From Streptomyces flaveolus (lineage in GTDB: Bacteria; Actinomycetota; Actinomycetes; Streptomycetales; Streptomycetaceae), in assembly GCF_014648815.1 (NCBI RefSeq), contig NZ_BMRV01000003.1, positions 248,001-312,000 on the forward strand: DNA of 64,000 nt. Direction: 5' to 3'. Within the stretch, counting starts at the first letter, position 1, and every line of letters begins with the position of its first letter. Below the pieces are notes generated by a model. It was not told the origin of the DNA. It saw nothing but the letters and a program-made list of their open reading frames with translations, and did no database searches. The position numbers were made by a program, and so were the translations under genes. Positions 31,139 through 39,776 of this stretch are shown here, piece by piece.

Positions 31139-32146
31139 TCACCCTCCGGTGGTGCGGGTGCGGGTGCGGGTGCGGGTGCCGGGGGCCGGTGTGGTGGTGG
31201 CGAAGCGCCGCCGGTACCGGGTGGGGGACAAGCCCAGATGGCGGGCGAACGCCCGGCGCAGGCTCTCGTAGCTGGGAAAGCCCGACAGCGAGGCGGCCTC
31301 CGTGGCGTTGTGCCCGGCGTCGAGCAGAGCCTTGGCCAGGTCGAAACGGATCAGTTCCACGTACTTCATGGGCGTGGTGTCCAGCTCGGCGCGGAACATG
31401 CGGGTCAGGTGCCGTGGGCTGACCCGCACGCGCGCGGCGAGTGCCGGCAGGCTGTGGTCGGCCGTCGGATCGGCCTGGACGGCCTCCTGCACCAGCCGCA
31501 GCACGGGTGCGCGGGGAGCCGGGCCCTGGAGCGAGGCCGAGAACTGGGACTGGCCGCCGGCCCGCTGCATGTACACCACCAGTGAGCGGGCCACTGTCCT
31601 CGGCAGGTCCGGTCCGTGGTCCTCCTCCACCAGGGCGAGGGCGAGGTCGATGCCCGCGGTGACGCCGGCCGAGGTGTAGGTGGTGCCGTCCTTGACGAAG
31701 ATCGCGTCGGGCTCCACGCGCGTCGAGGGGCAACGGCGTGCCAGCACGGTGGTGTGCTGCCAGTGCGTCGTCGCCCGCTTGCCGTCCAGCAGGCCCGCGG
31801 CCCCCAGGACGAAGGCACCGGTGCAGACCGAGGCGACCCGCCCGGCCCTGCCCGCGAGCGCCTTCGCCGCGGCACTGAGGCCGGGATCCACGGGCGGGCC
31901 GGGCAGCAGGTCACCACCCACCACGAGCAGCGTGTCGTAGGCGGCGACGGCGCCGGCGTCCGCGTCCACCGGGACGCGCATGCCGATGGACGAACGCACC
32001 GGCGTCCCCCCGGCCGAGACGACCTCCAGCCGGTAGCTCGCGCCGAACCGATTGGCCTCGCTGAACACCTCCGCCGGCCCGGACAGATCGAGCATCTTCA
32101 TGCCGTCGAACACCAGGATGCCCACGCTGTGCGGTCCGGATGCCAT
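31139..32146 (-). CDS. GlxA-family AraC regulator (DJ-1/PfpI sensor domain)
   Basis: 335-aa regulator. The N-terminal DJ-1/PfpI-like domain (VGILVFDGMKMLDLSGPAEV, nucleophile-elbow SVCTGAFVLGAAGLLDGKRA, HW in THWQHTTVL) is joined to a C-terminal AraC double HTH (VSPRHLTRMFRAELDTTPMK, NATEAASLSGFPSYESLRRA, LGLSPTRYRRRF). The tail is a short Arg/Thr repeat. It is probably an activator of the two HD genes downstream. The ATG at 32146 has GGGAGG eight bases before it; an in-frame extension to 32221 is not used. The 350-bp gap to the divergent secreted-protein gene is described with the repeat entry. Confidence 0.88.
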   Translation of the reverse strand: MASGPHSVGILVFDGMKMLDLSGPAEVFSEANRFGASYRLEVVSAGGTPVRSSIGMRVPVDADAGAVAAYDTLLVVGGDLLPGPPVDPGLSAAAKALAGRAGRVASVCTGAFVLGAAGLLDGKRATTHWQHTTVLARRCPSTRVEPDAIFVKDGTTYTSAGVTAGIDLALALVEEDHGPDLPRTVARSLVVYMQRAGGQSQFSASLQGPAPRAPVLRLVQEAVQADPTADHSLPALAARVRVSPRHLTRMFRAELDTTPMKYVELIRFDLAKALLDAGHNATEAASLSGFPSYESLRRAFARHLGLSPTRYRRRFATTTPAPGTRTRTRTRTTGG

Positions 32147-32439
32147 CGCTTCTCCCTCCCGGTCCGTGCCGGCACCCCACGACCAGGTGAACCGGTGAGG
32201 CGCTCGACCGCCTACAGGCACAGTTGATCACATGGGCCGCGGCGCACCGGCGCGGTATCTCAGTCGCCGAGGAGCCGCTTCGCCCGTAGGCGGGCGACGC
32301 GGCTGTGGTGGATGCGCTGCTCCGGCTCACCTGGACCGCGGTGTGCCGGTCCGCGCGCCCGTCACCCCCCCCGCCGCTGTGACAGTCCTGCGACACGAGC
32401 GGCACACATTACCCACACAACTCCCGCGCAGTGGCGTAC

Positions 32440-32484
32440 TGTTGACCGAGTTCACACCCAGAACGAGTGTTGACGGTTTCACAC
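32440..32484 (+). promoter_or_regulatory. Direct repeats TGTTGAC-N3/4-TTCACAC in secreted-protein promoter
   Basis: TGTTGAC-N4-TTCACAC (32440-32457) and TGTTGAC-N3-TTCACAC (32468-32484) lie 28 bp apart, just before the GTG of the secreted-protein gene. Each could supply a -35-like TTGAC. Elsewhere in the gap 32147-32496 I see no other element. Confidence 0.45.
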
Positions 32485-32496
32485 GAGGGGGTTCAG

Positions 32497-34773
32497 GTGT
32501 CCCATCACCTGCGCACGAACAGTCACACCCGGCGCGTCCGCCGTACCACCACCGCGGCGGCCGTCGCGGCCGTTCTCGCCGCGGGGCTGACGACCGTACT
32601 GCCGGCCACGGCTCACGCCGCGGAGGCGAACGAGGTCCTCGTACCCGCGCCCGACGCCTACGGCGAGGGGACGGAGACGGTCCTGGCGACCGGCGCCCAG
32701 GGCGTGCTCCACCGAGAGGGCGGCAGTTACCTCTGGACGACGACGTACAACGGGACCACCAAGCCCGTCCCGGAGCTCGACGGCGTCCCGCAGGACGCCA
32801 TCGTGCGCGGCCACGACGGGTTCAACCGCGTCGTCCACACCAGGCCACGCGAGGACGGCGGCACGGACGTCGTACGGATCGGCATCGAGGACCCGGCCAA
32901 CACCAGCACCGTCAAGGTGCCCGCCGGATACCTCAACCCGCGCATCGGCAACGGTTGGGTGCTGGCCACCGTCGACCGGGGAGACGGCACGTACCAGTTG
33001 CGCGTCGCGCGCGGCGGCGACCCGGCGAGCGACCCCGTGGTGCAGCTGCCCGCCGGAGCCACCACCGGCGCCGAGCCGATGCTCCTCGGCGCCTACGACA
33101 ACCAGCTGCTCATCGGCTACCGCACCGCCGACGGCACCCAGGGCTACGGCACGCTCACCGCGTACAACGGCAGGGTCGTCCCGCTGCCCGTGACCGGCGA
33201 GGCGAGCAGTTTCCGGATCACGCAGACGACCGTCAGCTGGTTCTCCCGCGAAGGAACCCCGGGCGTGCGGGTCATGCCCCGGGGCAGCACCGCCGCCCCG
33301 CGGATCGTGCCACTCGCCACGCAGACTCCCGACAGCCGGGTCACCTCCTTCGTGGTGGGCGACAACGTCCTCTGGTACGAGGGCGCCGGCGGCCCCCTGC
33401 ACCTCACCCCGTTCGCCGGAGCGGAGACCGAGCGGACCCTGCTCAGCGACGTGGAGCAGGCGTTCCTGCGCGCCGAGGGCACCGGCTCGCTGGTCGTGCT
33501 CGGCAAGGACGCCGACGGCAAGCGCGCCGTGCACCACTTCGGCGTGAACGGCCTGGCACTCGTCTCCGGCCTGACCCTGCGAGAGGTACCCGGGGGCAAG
33601 ACGGCGGACGGCGCGATCACGGCGCTGGGCCTCGACCGGGGGAGACTGCGGTACGTCAACTCACTGGCCGGCACCCGGACGCTGCACGGCAAGAACATCG
33701 GCACCGGTCTCGATCCGGCGGACGGCGCGGCACTCGCCGACTTCCCGGGCCTGGAGGCCGGCCGCTTCGCGGACGGTACCGACGAGGGCCTGGCCCGACT
33801 GACCGCCGATCCGGCCACGGGCACCGACGTGCTGGTGACCGGCGACGACCCGGAGCACCCGACGGACAGCTTCCCGCTGCCGGGGACGGGCGGCCGCATC
33901 CTGGACACGGCACCGGAGTTCGTGCTCTACGAAGCGGGTGCACGGCAGTACGTCGTCGACACGGCCCGCGACCTCGTCGTCCGCGAACAGCCGGCGCAGG
34001 CCGCCGCACTCGACCAGAAGAGGCTGTTCAAGGCGGCGCTCAACCAGCCCGGCAAGGTCAAGGAGATCAACGTACGCTCCGGCGACCTGATCCGAACCGT
34101 CGACCTCGGCACCGCCTGCGTGCCCGACGAACTCCAGTACAGCGGCTCCCTGTTGTACTGGAGCTGCGCCTCGAAGGACGCGGCGGGCGTACGCGACCTG
34201 GCGACCGGGCACACCTACCCCGCCCCGGCGACCAGCGTCCTGCTGGGCGACCGCTTCACGGCCCACCGCGACACGTCCGGCGAGCTGCGTCTGACGGCCC
34301 TGCGGACGGACGGCGGTACAGCCGACCTGGGCACCGTCACCGGGCTGAAGCAGCCCGCGGAAGGCGACGGACGCGGCTCCACCTGGACCGTCGACGCGGG
34401 CGCCGGCAAGCTGGTCTGGGTCGACGCGGACGACACCGTGCACGTCACCGCGCCGCAGCACGAGGTCTCCGCGCTGCGCGTCGCCCGCACCGCCGCTCCG
34501 CGGACGTCGGCCGGCGAGTGGGCCGCCGCATGGTGGCTCTCCAAGCCCGCGGCCTCCTGGCAGGTGACGCTCACCCGCCGCGCCACCGGCGAGGTCGTCC
34601 GCACCTGGACGGGCGAAGGCACCCTCAGCGCGGTCCGGGTCACCTGGGACGGCACGTCCGAGTCGGGCACCCCGGTGGCGGCCGGCGGCTACTCCTGGCG
34701 GCTGACCGCCACGCCGGCGGACGGCACGGGCGCGGACGCGACGGCCTCGGGCGTCGTCAAGGTCACCGACTGA
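32497..34773 (+). CDS. Large secreted protein with C-terminal FlgD-Ig-like domain
   Basis: 758 aa. A Sec signal peptide (RTTTAAAVAAVLAAGLTTVL, cleavage near ATAHA-AEA) leads a mature protein of about 720 residues. The body is beta-rich with repeated short motifs such as VLATGAQGVLHREGGSYLW, RIGIEDPANTSTVKVP and QLLIGYRTADGTQGYG, typical of propeller-like repeats. The last 85 residues (TLTRRATGEVVRTWTGEG, VTWDGTSESGTPVAAGGYSW) match the FlgD-Ig fold found in Streptomyces secreted proteins. GAGGGG lies six bases before GTG 32497. Function unknown. A strong terminator follows. Confidence 0.82.
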   Translation: MSHHLRTNSHTRRVRRTTTAAAVAAVLAAGLTTVLPATAHAAEANEVLVPAPDAYGEGTETVLATGAQGVLHREGGSYLWTTTYNGTTKPVPELDGVPQDAIVRGHDGFNRVVHTRPREDGGTDVVRIGIEDPANTSTVKVPAGYLNPRIGNGWVLATVDRGDGTYQLRVARGGDPASDPVVQLPAGATTGAEPMLLGAYDNQLLIGYRTADGTQGYGTLTAYNGRVVPLPVTGEASSFRITQTTVSWFSREGTPGVRVMPRGSTAAPRIVPLATQTPDSRVTSFVVGDNVLWYEGAGGPLHLTPFAGAETERTLLSDVEQAFLRAEGTGSLVVLGKDADGKRAVHHFGVNGLALVSGLTLREVPGGKTADGAITALGLDRGRLRYVNSLAGTRTLHGKNIGTGLDPADGAALADFPGLEAGRFADGTDEGLARLTADPATGTDVLVTGDDPEHPTDSFPLPGTGGRILDTAPEFVLYEAGARQYVVDTARDLVVREQPAQAAALDQKRLFKAALNQPGKVKEINVRSGDLIRTVDLGTACVPDELQYSGSLLYWSCASKDAAGVRDLATGHTYPAPATSVLLGDRFTAHRDTSGELRLTALRTDGGTADLGTVTGLKQPAEGDGRGSTWTVDAGAGKLVWVDADDTVHVTAPQHEVSALRVARTAAPRTSAGEWAAAWWLSKPAASWQVTLTRRATGEVVRTWTGEGTLSAVRVTWDGTSESGTPVAAGGYSWRLTATPADGTGADATASGVVKVTD

Positions 34774-34789
34774 GCCCAGCGCCGGACAG

Positions 34790-34834
34790 GCGCCGGCCCC
34801 CTTCCCCGAGCGCGCCGGGGAAGGGGGCCGGCGC
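34790..34834 (+). terminator. Intrinsic terminator, 19-bp stem
   Basis: Perfect 19-bp inverted repeat (34790-34808 with 34816-34834) and a 7-nt loop, 16 bases after the secreted-protein stop. There is no T run, which is common in streptomycetes. Confidence 0.8.
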
Positions 34835-34929
34835 CCGCCGCACGTGGCACCCGAGGGGCGCCGAGAGGTGGGCACGGCGTCCGGAACACCCGACAACCGG
34901 CGGATGACCCCCGAGGCGGCCGGCGGTGA

Positions 34930-34986
34930 GTCGTCCAGGTCGGTACGGGGGAGCAGCGAGACGAATGCTTCGAGTCCGGGATCCAT
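34930..34986 (-). pseudogene. Possible esterase N-terminal remnant
   Basis: The minus frame reads MDPGLEAFVSLLPRTDLDD from 34986, resembling the first residues of acetyl-esterase-like alpha/beta hydrolases (M-D-P-x-L-x-A-F-x-x-L-L-P). Nothing of the catalytic core follows, so this would be a relic. The resemblance is short and could be chance. Confidence 0.22.
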
Positions 34987-35056
34987 GCCGCCCGTCGAAT
35001 GGGCGCCGCCCTGCGCCGTGGCCTCGCCGAGCGAGGTCACCGAGGCGGCCGGTCGC

Positions 35057-35971
35057 CTACTCCGGGGGCGTGGGGGTGTCGTGGGTGCGGTACATCGCCT
35101 GTACGTCCAGTTCCAGTTGGACGGTCGGCCCGACGACCGCGATGCCACGGGCCAGCATGGAACGCCAGTTGAGGGTGAAGTCCTCCCGGTGCAGTTCCGC
35201 CTTGGCGAGCGCCGCGCAGCGCAGTTCCTGGTCGTAGCCGCCGTTCACCGTCCCGAGGTAGGTCGTGTCGAGGCCGACGGAACGGCTGGTGCCGTGCATG
35301 GTGAGCGTGCCGTGCAGCGTCCACTTGGAGCCGCCGCGGTAGGCGAACCGGCTGCTGGTGAAGTCGATGTACGGGTAGCGCTCGACGTCCAGGAAGTCAG
35401 CGGAACGCAGGTGGTTGTCACGGGTGTTGTTGCCCGTGGTCAGACTGGCGGCGTCGATGCGCACCGAGACATGGGAGTCGGCCATGTTCGGTGCGACGCG
35501 GATACCGCCTTCGAAGCGGGTGAAGCGGCCGTGGACGTGCGCCATGCCCACGTGCTTGGCGATGAAGCGGATCGCGGTGTGCGGAGGATCGAACAGCCAG
35601 GTCCCGGCAGTCGGCAGTTCCAGCTGACGGGCGGACTCCAGCGCGACACGCACGGGAGGCAGCGCCACTCCGGCGGTGATGTCGATGCTCTCGCGGGCCG
35701 GCGACAGGCCCTCGGCCACCGTCATCACGCTGTAGGAGCCGGCCGGCAGCGTGGCCATGAACCAGCCGTTCGGGTCCGTGGTCCCGTGGGTCGCGACGCG
35801 GTGGCTGTCCAGGGCGGTCACCGTGACCTCGGCTCCGCCCATGGGCTGGCCCATGGGGTCGACGACCTCGAAGCCGAATCCCCCTGCCCCGGGCGGCAGG
35901 GGGACCGAGAGGCTCGATGGGGCACCGGACGCGCCGCGGGAACGCCGGCGTCGGAGCAGCCCGAGGGCCAT
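35057..35971 (-). CDS. YceI-family protein with N-terminal carboxypeptidase-regulatory-like domain
   Basis: 304 aa. Residues about 20-105 form an Ig/transthyretin-like beta domain (GFGFEVVDPMGQPMGGAEVT, NGWFMATLPAGSYSVMTVAEG). The rest is a YceI lipocalin-like barrel (TWLFDPPHTAIRFIAKHVGM, GRFTRFEGGIRVA, LRSADFLDVERYPYIDFTS, HGTLTMHGTSRSVGLDTTYLG) that in other members binds isoprenoid-like lipids. No signal peptide is evident. AAGG lies eight bases before ATG 35971; GTG 35980 is too close to it. A second YceI gene lies at 38856, so the region holds two paralogs of different architecture. Confidence 0.85.
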   Translation of the reverse strand: MALGLLRRRRSRGASGAPSSLSVPLPPGAGGFGFEVVDPMGQPMGGAEVTVTALDSHRVATHGTTDPNGWFMATLPAGSYSVMTVAEGLSPARESIDITAGVALPPVRVALESARQLELPTAGTWLFDPPHTAIRFIAKHVGMAHVHGRFTRFEGGIRVAPNMADSHVSVRIDAASLTTGNNTRDNHLRSADFLDVERYPYIDFTSSRFAYRGGSKWTLHGTLTMHGTSRSVGLDTTYLGTVNGGYDQELRCAALAKAELHREDFTLNWRSMLARGIAVVGPTVQLELDVQAMYRTHDTPTPPE

Positions 35972-36319
35972 GGAGTTCACCTTTCGTCACATGTGTCACC
36001 GTCGCGGCCCGCTCGACCTCGCACGTTCGCGGTCGTCAAGAACCTCCCGGAACGGGTTCAGAGGCGGTGGGGCGCCGGTTCGTTAACGATCATAAAGCCG
36101 TAGCCGAATGGGAACTCACTCAGGGTGTTGAGCTGGAGAAACCATCTCCTGGCTGATTATGTGGCGCACATCAGCACATCAATGAGGTAGATCGCCACAC
36201 ATGGGGCTCGACGGTTTGCAGTGGTGCTGTGGCGAAGAACACGGAGTGAGGAGCCGGTCCTGTTCGACGCGTCGCACCCCATGAGCGTGGTCCCCCGGGT
36301 TCGGGGGACCTGAGGCGGC
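35972..36319. promoter_or_regulatory. Divergent gap with hairpin next to permease start
   Basis: 348 bp between yceI and the APC permease. The middle (about 36070-36230) is AT-richer than its surroundings and probably holds the promoters. GGTCCCCC-N6-GGGGGACC (36289-36310) is a hairpin ending about nine bases before the permease ATG, overlapping the approach to its ribosome site; translational control is possible. No other element is recognised. Confidence 0.4.
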
Positions 36320-37699
36320 ATGGCGAATGTCGGAAAACACCTGTCGGCGGACGTGCCGGGCCCCGCGCTCAAGCGCGCCCTGACCACCCCGCTCCTGTAC
36401 TTCTTCATCCTGGGCGACGTTCTCGGCGCCGGCGTCTACGTCCTGGTGGGACAGGTGGCCGCCGACGCCGGGGGAGCGGTGTGGGTGCCGCTCGTCGTCG
36501 CCCTGCTGCTGGCGCTGCTGACCGCCGCGTCCTACGCGGAGCTGGCGACGAAGTACCCACGGGCGGGCGGAGCCTCCCACTACGCCACCCGCGCCTTCGG
36601 GCCGTTCGCCGGGTTCGTCGCGGGGTTCTGCATGCTCGCCGCCGGCATCGTCTCCGTGGCCGCACTCGCCCGGGGCTTCGGGGGCGACTACCTGTCCGCC
36701 TTCGTGACGCTGCCGGTGGGCGCCGTCGCCGTCGTGTTCCTCGCCGCGCTCGCCCTGGTCAATGCCCGCGGCATCAAGGAGTCGACCCGCGCCAACGTCG
36801 TCGCCACCGTCATCGAGGTGGGCGGTCTGGCCGTCATCGTCGTCCTCGGTGCGTGGCTGCTGCTGCGCGGCGACGGCGACGTGGGGCGGCTCGGCCGGCT
36901 GGGCACCCCGGAGAAAGGAGCCGCGGCGGCCGTTCTGAGCGGCTCCGTGCTGGCGTACTACTCCTTCGTCGGGTTCGAGACGTCCGTGAACGTCGCCGAG
37001 GAGACCCGCGACCCACGGCGTTCCTACCCCCGTGCCCTGTTCGGCGCCCTGGCCACCGCGGGGGCCGTGTACGTCCTGGTGGGCCTGGCCGCGTCCGCGG
37101 CCGTACCGACCTCCCGCCTCGCCGAGTCGAGCGGGCCGCTGCTCGAAGTCGTCAAGGAGGCCGGAGGAGTGCCGACGCGCCTGTTCGGCGCCGTCGCGCT
37201 GGTCGCCGTCGCGAACGGTGCGCTGCTCACCGGCATCATGTCTTCCCGGCTGGCCTACGGCATGGCCCGGGACGGCCTCCTGCCCGCCGCGCTGACCAAG
37301 GTGCTGCCCGGCCGCCGTACGCCGTGGGCCGCGATCGCGGTGACGACCCTGCCGGCGATGCTCCTGGCGCTCACCGGCAGTGTCGCCACCCTGGCGTCCA
37401 CTCTGGTCCTGCTGCTGCTCGTGGTCTTCTTCATGGTGAACACGGCCGTGCTCGTCCTGCGCCGCGATCAGGGCGGCGCCGATCACTTCCGCACCCCGAC
37501 GGTGCTGCCCGTACTGGGTGCCGCCTCCTGTGTCGTGCTGGCCACGCAGATCGAGGCCGAGGTGTGGCTGCGCGGACTGGTGGTCGTCGCCGTCGGAGCG
37601 GTGCTCGCCGCCCTCGCCGCCGCACGACGAGCCGGGCGCGGCGACGGGGAGGGCGGCCTTCACGGCACCGGTCCCGATCGGCAGCGCGACATCAGGTAG
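36320..37699 (+). CDS. APC-family amino acid permease
   Basis: 459-aa, about 12-helix permease of the amino acid-polyamine-organocation superfamily. Helix 1 carries FFILGDVLGAGVYVLVGQVA, the substrate-contacting G-x-G region. Further landmarks are AELATKYPRAGGASHYATRA in helix 3, YYSFVGFETSVNVAEETRDP, and SSRLAYGMARDGLLPAALTK. The substrate cannot be read from sequence. The last eight bases overlap the 3' end of the convergent sigma-factor gene. Translation starts at the ATG at 36320 with GAGG upstream, next to a hairpin. Confidence 0.88.
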   Translation: MANVGKHLSADVPGPALKRALTTPLLYFFILGDVLGAGVYVLVGQVAADAGGAVWVPLVVALLLALLTAASYAELATKYPRAGGASHYATRAFGPFAGFVAGFCMLAAGIVSVAALARGFGGDYLSAFVTLPVGAVAVVFLAALALVNARGIKESTRANVVATVIEVGGLAVIVVLGAWLLLRGDGDVGRLGRLGTPEKGAAAAVLSGSVLAYYSFVGFETSVNVAEETRDPRRSYPRALFGALATAGAVYVLVGLAASAAVPTSRLAESSGPLLEVVKEAGGVPTRLFGAVALVAVANGALLTGIMSSRLAYGMARDGLLPAALTKVLPGRRTPWAAIAVTTLPAMLLALTGSVATLASTLVLLLLVVFFMVNTAVLVLRRDQGGADHFRTPTVLPVLGAASCVVLATQIEAEVWLRGLVVVAVGAVLAALAAARRAGRGDGEGGLHGTGPDRQRDIR

Positions 37700-38633
37700 C
37701 CGCTTCCCTCCAGGGGCGGAGCTTCTCCGGGTTCCGCACCCCCCAGATGCGGGTGATCCGGTCGCCGCTGACGTCGAACGCCATCACCGCCACGGTGACG
37801 TCGTCCAGTTGAAGCACCACACCGGGCTGGCCGTTGACCGTACGCTCCAGAAGCGCCAGGCCGGGTGCCCTGTCGGCGAGATCGACGAGGTAGCGCGCGA
37901 CCTGTTCGCCGCCTTCCACCGGCTGGAGCGCGGCGTTGACGAGGCCACCGCTGTCGGCGATCGCCGTGACGCCGGGGTCGAGGAGCCCGACGAGGGCTTC
38001 GATGTCCTTGGCGGCCCATGCCTGCTTGAAGTGCCGGACGACCTCGGCCCGCTGGGCGGCCGGAGTCGCGGGTGCCTGTGACGCGCGGAGGCGGCGGCGG
38101 GCCGACGAAGCCAACTGGCGGCACGCCGCGGGAGTACGGCCGACGATCTCGGCGACTTCGACGAAGGAGTAGCGGAAGACGTCATGGAGGACGAACGCGA
38201 CGCGTTCGGCCGGGGTCATCGATTCGAGCACGACGAGGAAGGCCATGGTGATCGACTCGTCGAGCGTGACACGGTCGGCCGGGTCCGCCGTACGCCCGGC
38301 CGTACGCCCGTCGGCCCACACCGTGGAATCGGGCAGCGGTTCCGGGATCCATTCGCCCACATAGCGCTCTCGCCGCGCCCGTGCCGAGCCGAGCTGGTCG
38401 AGACAGATACGGCCGGCGACCTTCGTCAGCCAGCCGCCGGGGGAGTCGACGGCCTCCCGCGCCTGCGGGGACAGGGCGTACCAGCGGGCGTACGTCTCCT
38501 GCACGACGTCCTCGGCGTCGGCGAGGGACCCGAGGAGCCGGTAGGCGAGATTGATCAGCTGACGCCGCTCGCTCATGACCACGCTCAGGCCCGGGTCGAG
38601 CGGACCGTCTCCCGGCTCGGACTGGTTTTCCAT
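37692..38633 (-). CDS. ECF41-group RNA polymerase sigma factor (SigJ-like)
   Basis: 313 aa. Region sigma2 is YRLLGSLADAEDVVQETYAR, sigma4 is VFRYSFVEVAEIVGRTPAAC, and a SnoaL-like C-terminal domain (about 195-313) follows. The ECF41 hallmarks are all present: WIPEPL at 95-100, DSGG at 227-230 (DGGGK-like) and NPEKL at 301-305. In the group the fused domain replaces an anti-sigma factor. The ATG at 38633 is chosen because its own promoter lies at 38672-38701; the longer frame to 38708 would start inside that promoter. Convergent overlap with the permease. Confidence 0.88.
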   Translation of the reverse strand: MENQSEPGDGPLDPGLSVVMSERRQLINLAYRLLGSLADAEDVVQETYARWYALSPQAREAVDSPGGWLTKVAGRICLDQLGSARARRERYVGEWIPEPLPDSTVWADGRTAGRTADPADRVTLDESITMAFLVVLESMTPAERVAFVLHDVFRYSFVEVAEIVGRTPAACRQLASSARRRLRASQAPATPAAQRAEVVRHFKQAWAAKDIEALVGLLDPGVTAIADSGGLVNAALQPVEGGEQVARYLVDLADRAPGLALLERTVNGQPGVVLQLDDVTVAVMAFDVSGDRITRIWGVRNPEKLRPWREAAT

Positions 38634-38671
38634 GGTGGCGTCGCTCCCTCGTCCGTTGCTGCTTTCTCCCC

Positions 38672-38742
38672 TACGACGAGACAGCCCTCCGGAATGTGAG
38701 GTGCGCACGTCGCCTCACATTCCGCGGGGCTGCCTCGTCGTA
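38672..38742. promoter_or_regulatory. Back-to-back ECF41 promoters in a 71-bp palindrome
   Basis: Arms 38672-38701 and 38713-38742 are complementary at 27 of 30 positions around an 11-bp centre. Each arm read outward gives CCTCACA, 16 bp, then CGTC, which fits the ECF41 promoter pattern TGTCACA-N16-CGTC as I recall it. The rightward copy drives yceI (ATG 38856); the leftward copy drives the sigma gene (ATG 38633). Confidence 0.75.
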
Positions 38743-38855
38743 CTGCTGGGACGAACCCGCTCCCACGCACGACTGTTCCGCCGAGGTGGCGCAACGGCCC
38801 GGCGACCAGCGCCGCCGTTCTGTCCGCCGAGGCACACACCTTCAGGAGAGCAAGC

Positions 38856-39404
38856 ATGACGACCTCCATCAGGCTCAGCGAGCTGACCGGCGACTACGAC
38901 CTCGACAGCGCCCACAGCCGCATCGGGTTCGTCGCCCGGCACACGATGGCCACCAGGGTGCGCGGGCAGTTCGAGGAGTTCGAGGGCGAGGCGTACCTGG
39001 ACGGCGACCACCCGTCCAAATCCAGCGTACGGATCACGATGCGGGCGCAGAGCATCCGGACCGGCAACCCGCAGCGCGACGACCTGCTGCGCGGCAAGTT
39101 CCTGGACGCGGCCGACCACCCTGCCATCGCCTTCACCTCGACCGAGGTGACCCAGGTCGACGGGACCCACTACAGGGTCACCGGGTCCCTGGCCATTCGC
39201 GGGGTGGCCAAACCGGTCACTCTGGACGTCGAGCTGACCAGCGGCGCGAGCGACCCCCGGGGCAACGCTCGGGCCTGCTTCCGGGGCAGCGTCACGATCA
39301 ACCGCAACGACTGGGGCGTGAACTGGAACGCCGGGACCACTGCCCTGGTCAGCCCGAAGGTCGTACTGGAGCTCGAGGTCACCGCGATCCGGCGACCGTC
39401 CTGA
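38856..39404 (+). CDS. YceI-family protein, probable ECF41 target
   Basis: 182-aa single-domain YceI protein without a signal peptide. Family stretches are YDLDSAHSRIGFVARHTMAT, RGQFEEFEGEAYLDG, LLRGKFLDAADHPAIAFTST, VTGSLAIRGVAKPVTLDVEL and DWGVNWNAG. The lipocalin-like barrel is expected to bind a polyisoprenoid or similar lipid. It is divergent from the sigma factor and its promoter is the rightward copy in the 38672-38742 palindrome. In most genomes ECF41 factors sit beside oxidoreductase or carboxymuconolactone-decarboxylase-like genes, so a YceI target is unusual. AGGAG lies eight bases before the ATG. Confidence 0.9.
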   Translation: MTTSIRLSELTGDYDLDSAHSRIGFVARHTMATRVRGQFEEFEGEAYLDGDHPSKSSVRITMRAQSIRTGNPQRDDLLRGKFLDAADHPAIAFTSTEVTQVDGTHYRVTGSLAIRGVAKPVTLDVELTSGASDPRGNARACFRGSVTINRNDWGVNWNAGTTALVSPKVVLELEVTAIRRPS

Positions 39405-39433
39405 CGGAGGCTCCATCCGCAGCCGTGCGGGTG

Positions 39434-39562
39434 TCAGGAACGGGCGCTGAGTGCCCGCTGGGACACGGGCAGGTTCACGGACCGGTAGGTCAGCTCCAGC
39501 TCGCCGACCTCGGGGTGCTGGAGCCGTTTGACGCCGTCGTGGCGGATGCGGACGTCGCGGCT
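39434..39562 (-). pseudogene. C-terminal remnant of MmyB-type XRE regulator
   Basis: The minus frame ends with RIRHDGVKRLQHPEVGELEL and TYRSVNLPVS, the signature tail of MmyB-like XRE regulators, then stops early. The HTH and most of the ligand domain are missing. The gap 39405-39776 otherwise holds a hydrophobic plus-strand frame (VEATLLLPAIFLPAASRAVS near 39640-39700) without a start or stop that makes sense. Confidence 0.6.
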
Positions 39563-39776
39563 GAGGGCGCCCTGGCCGGCTCGCTGGTCGGAGGCCGCCT
39601 CGGCGACCGCCGCCGGCACACGGTCACGATCGTGGCCGCCGTCGAGGCCACCCTCCTGCTGCCGGCGATCTTCCTGCCGGCGGCTAGCCGTGCCGTCTCC
39701 GCGTTCGACCTCGGTACGGCCATCGGCCACTGGATCGCAGGCCTGCGGAAGCGGCCTCTCGGGGGAACGGTCGGGT

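Noticed and set aside
31139..31185. Tandem GGGTGC-type hexamers at the end of the GlxA-type gene
   Set aside because: They encode the Arg/Thr tail of the regulator; simple-sequence slippage rather than a binding array.
34930..34986. Functional short esterase
   Set aside because: Only about 19 residues resemble a family N-terminus; kept as a weak relic, not a gene.
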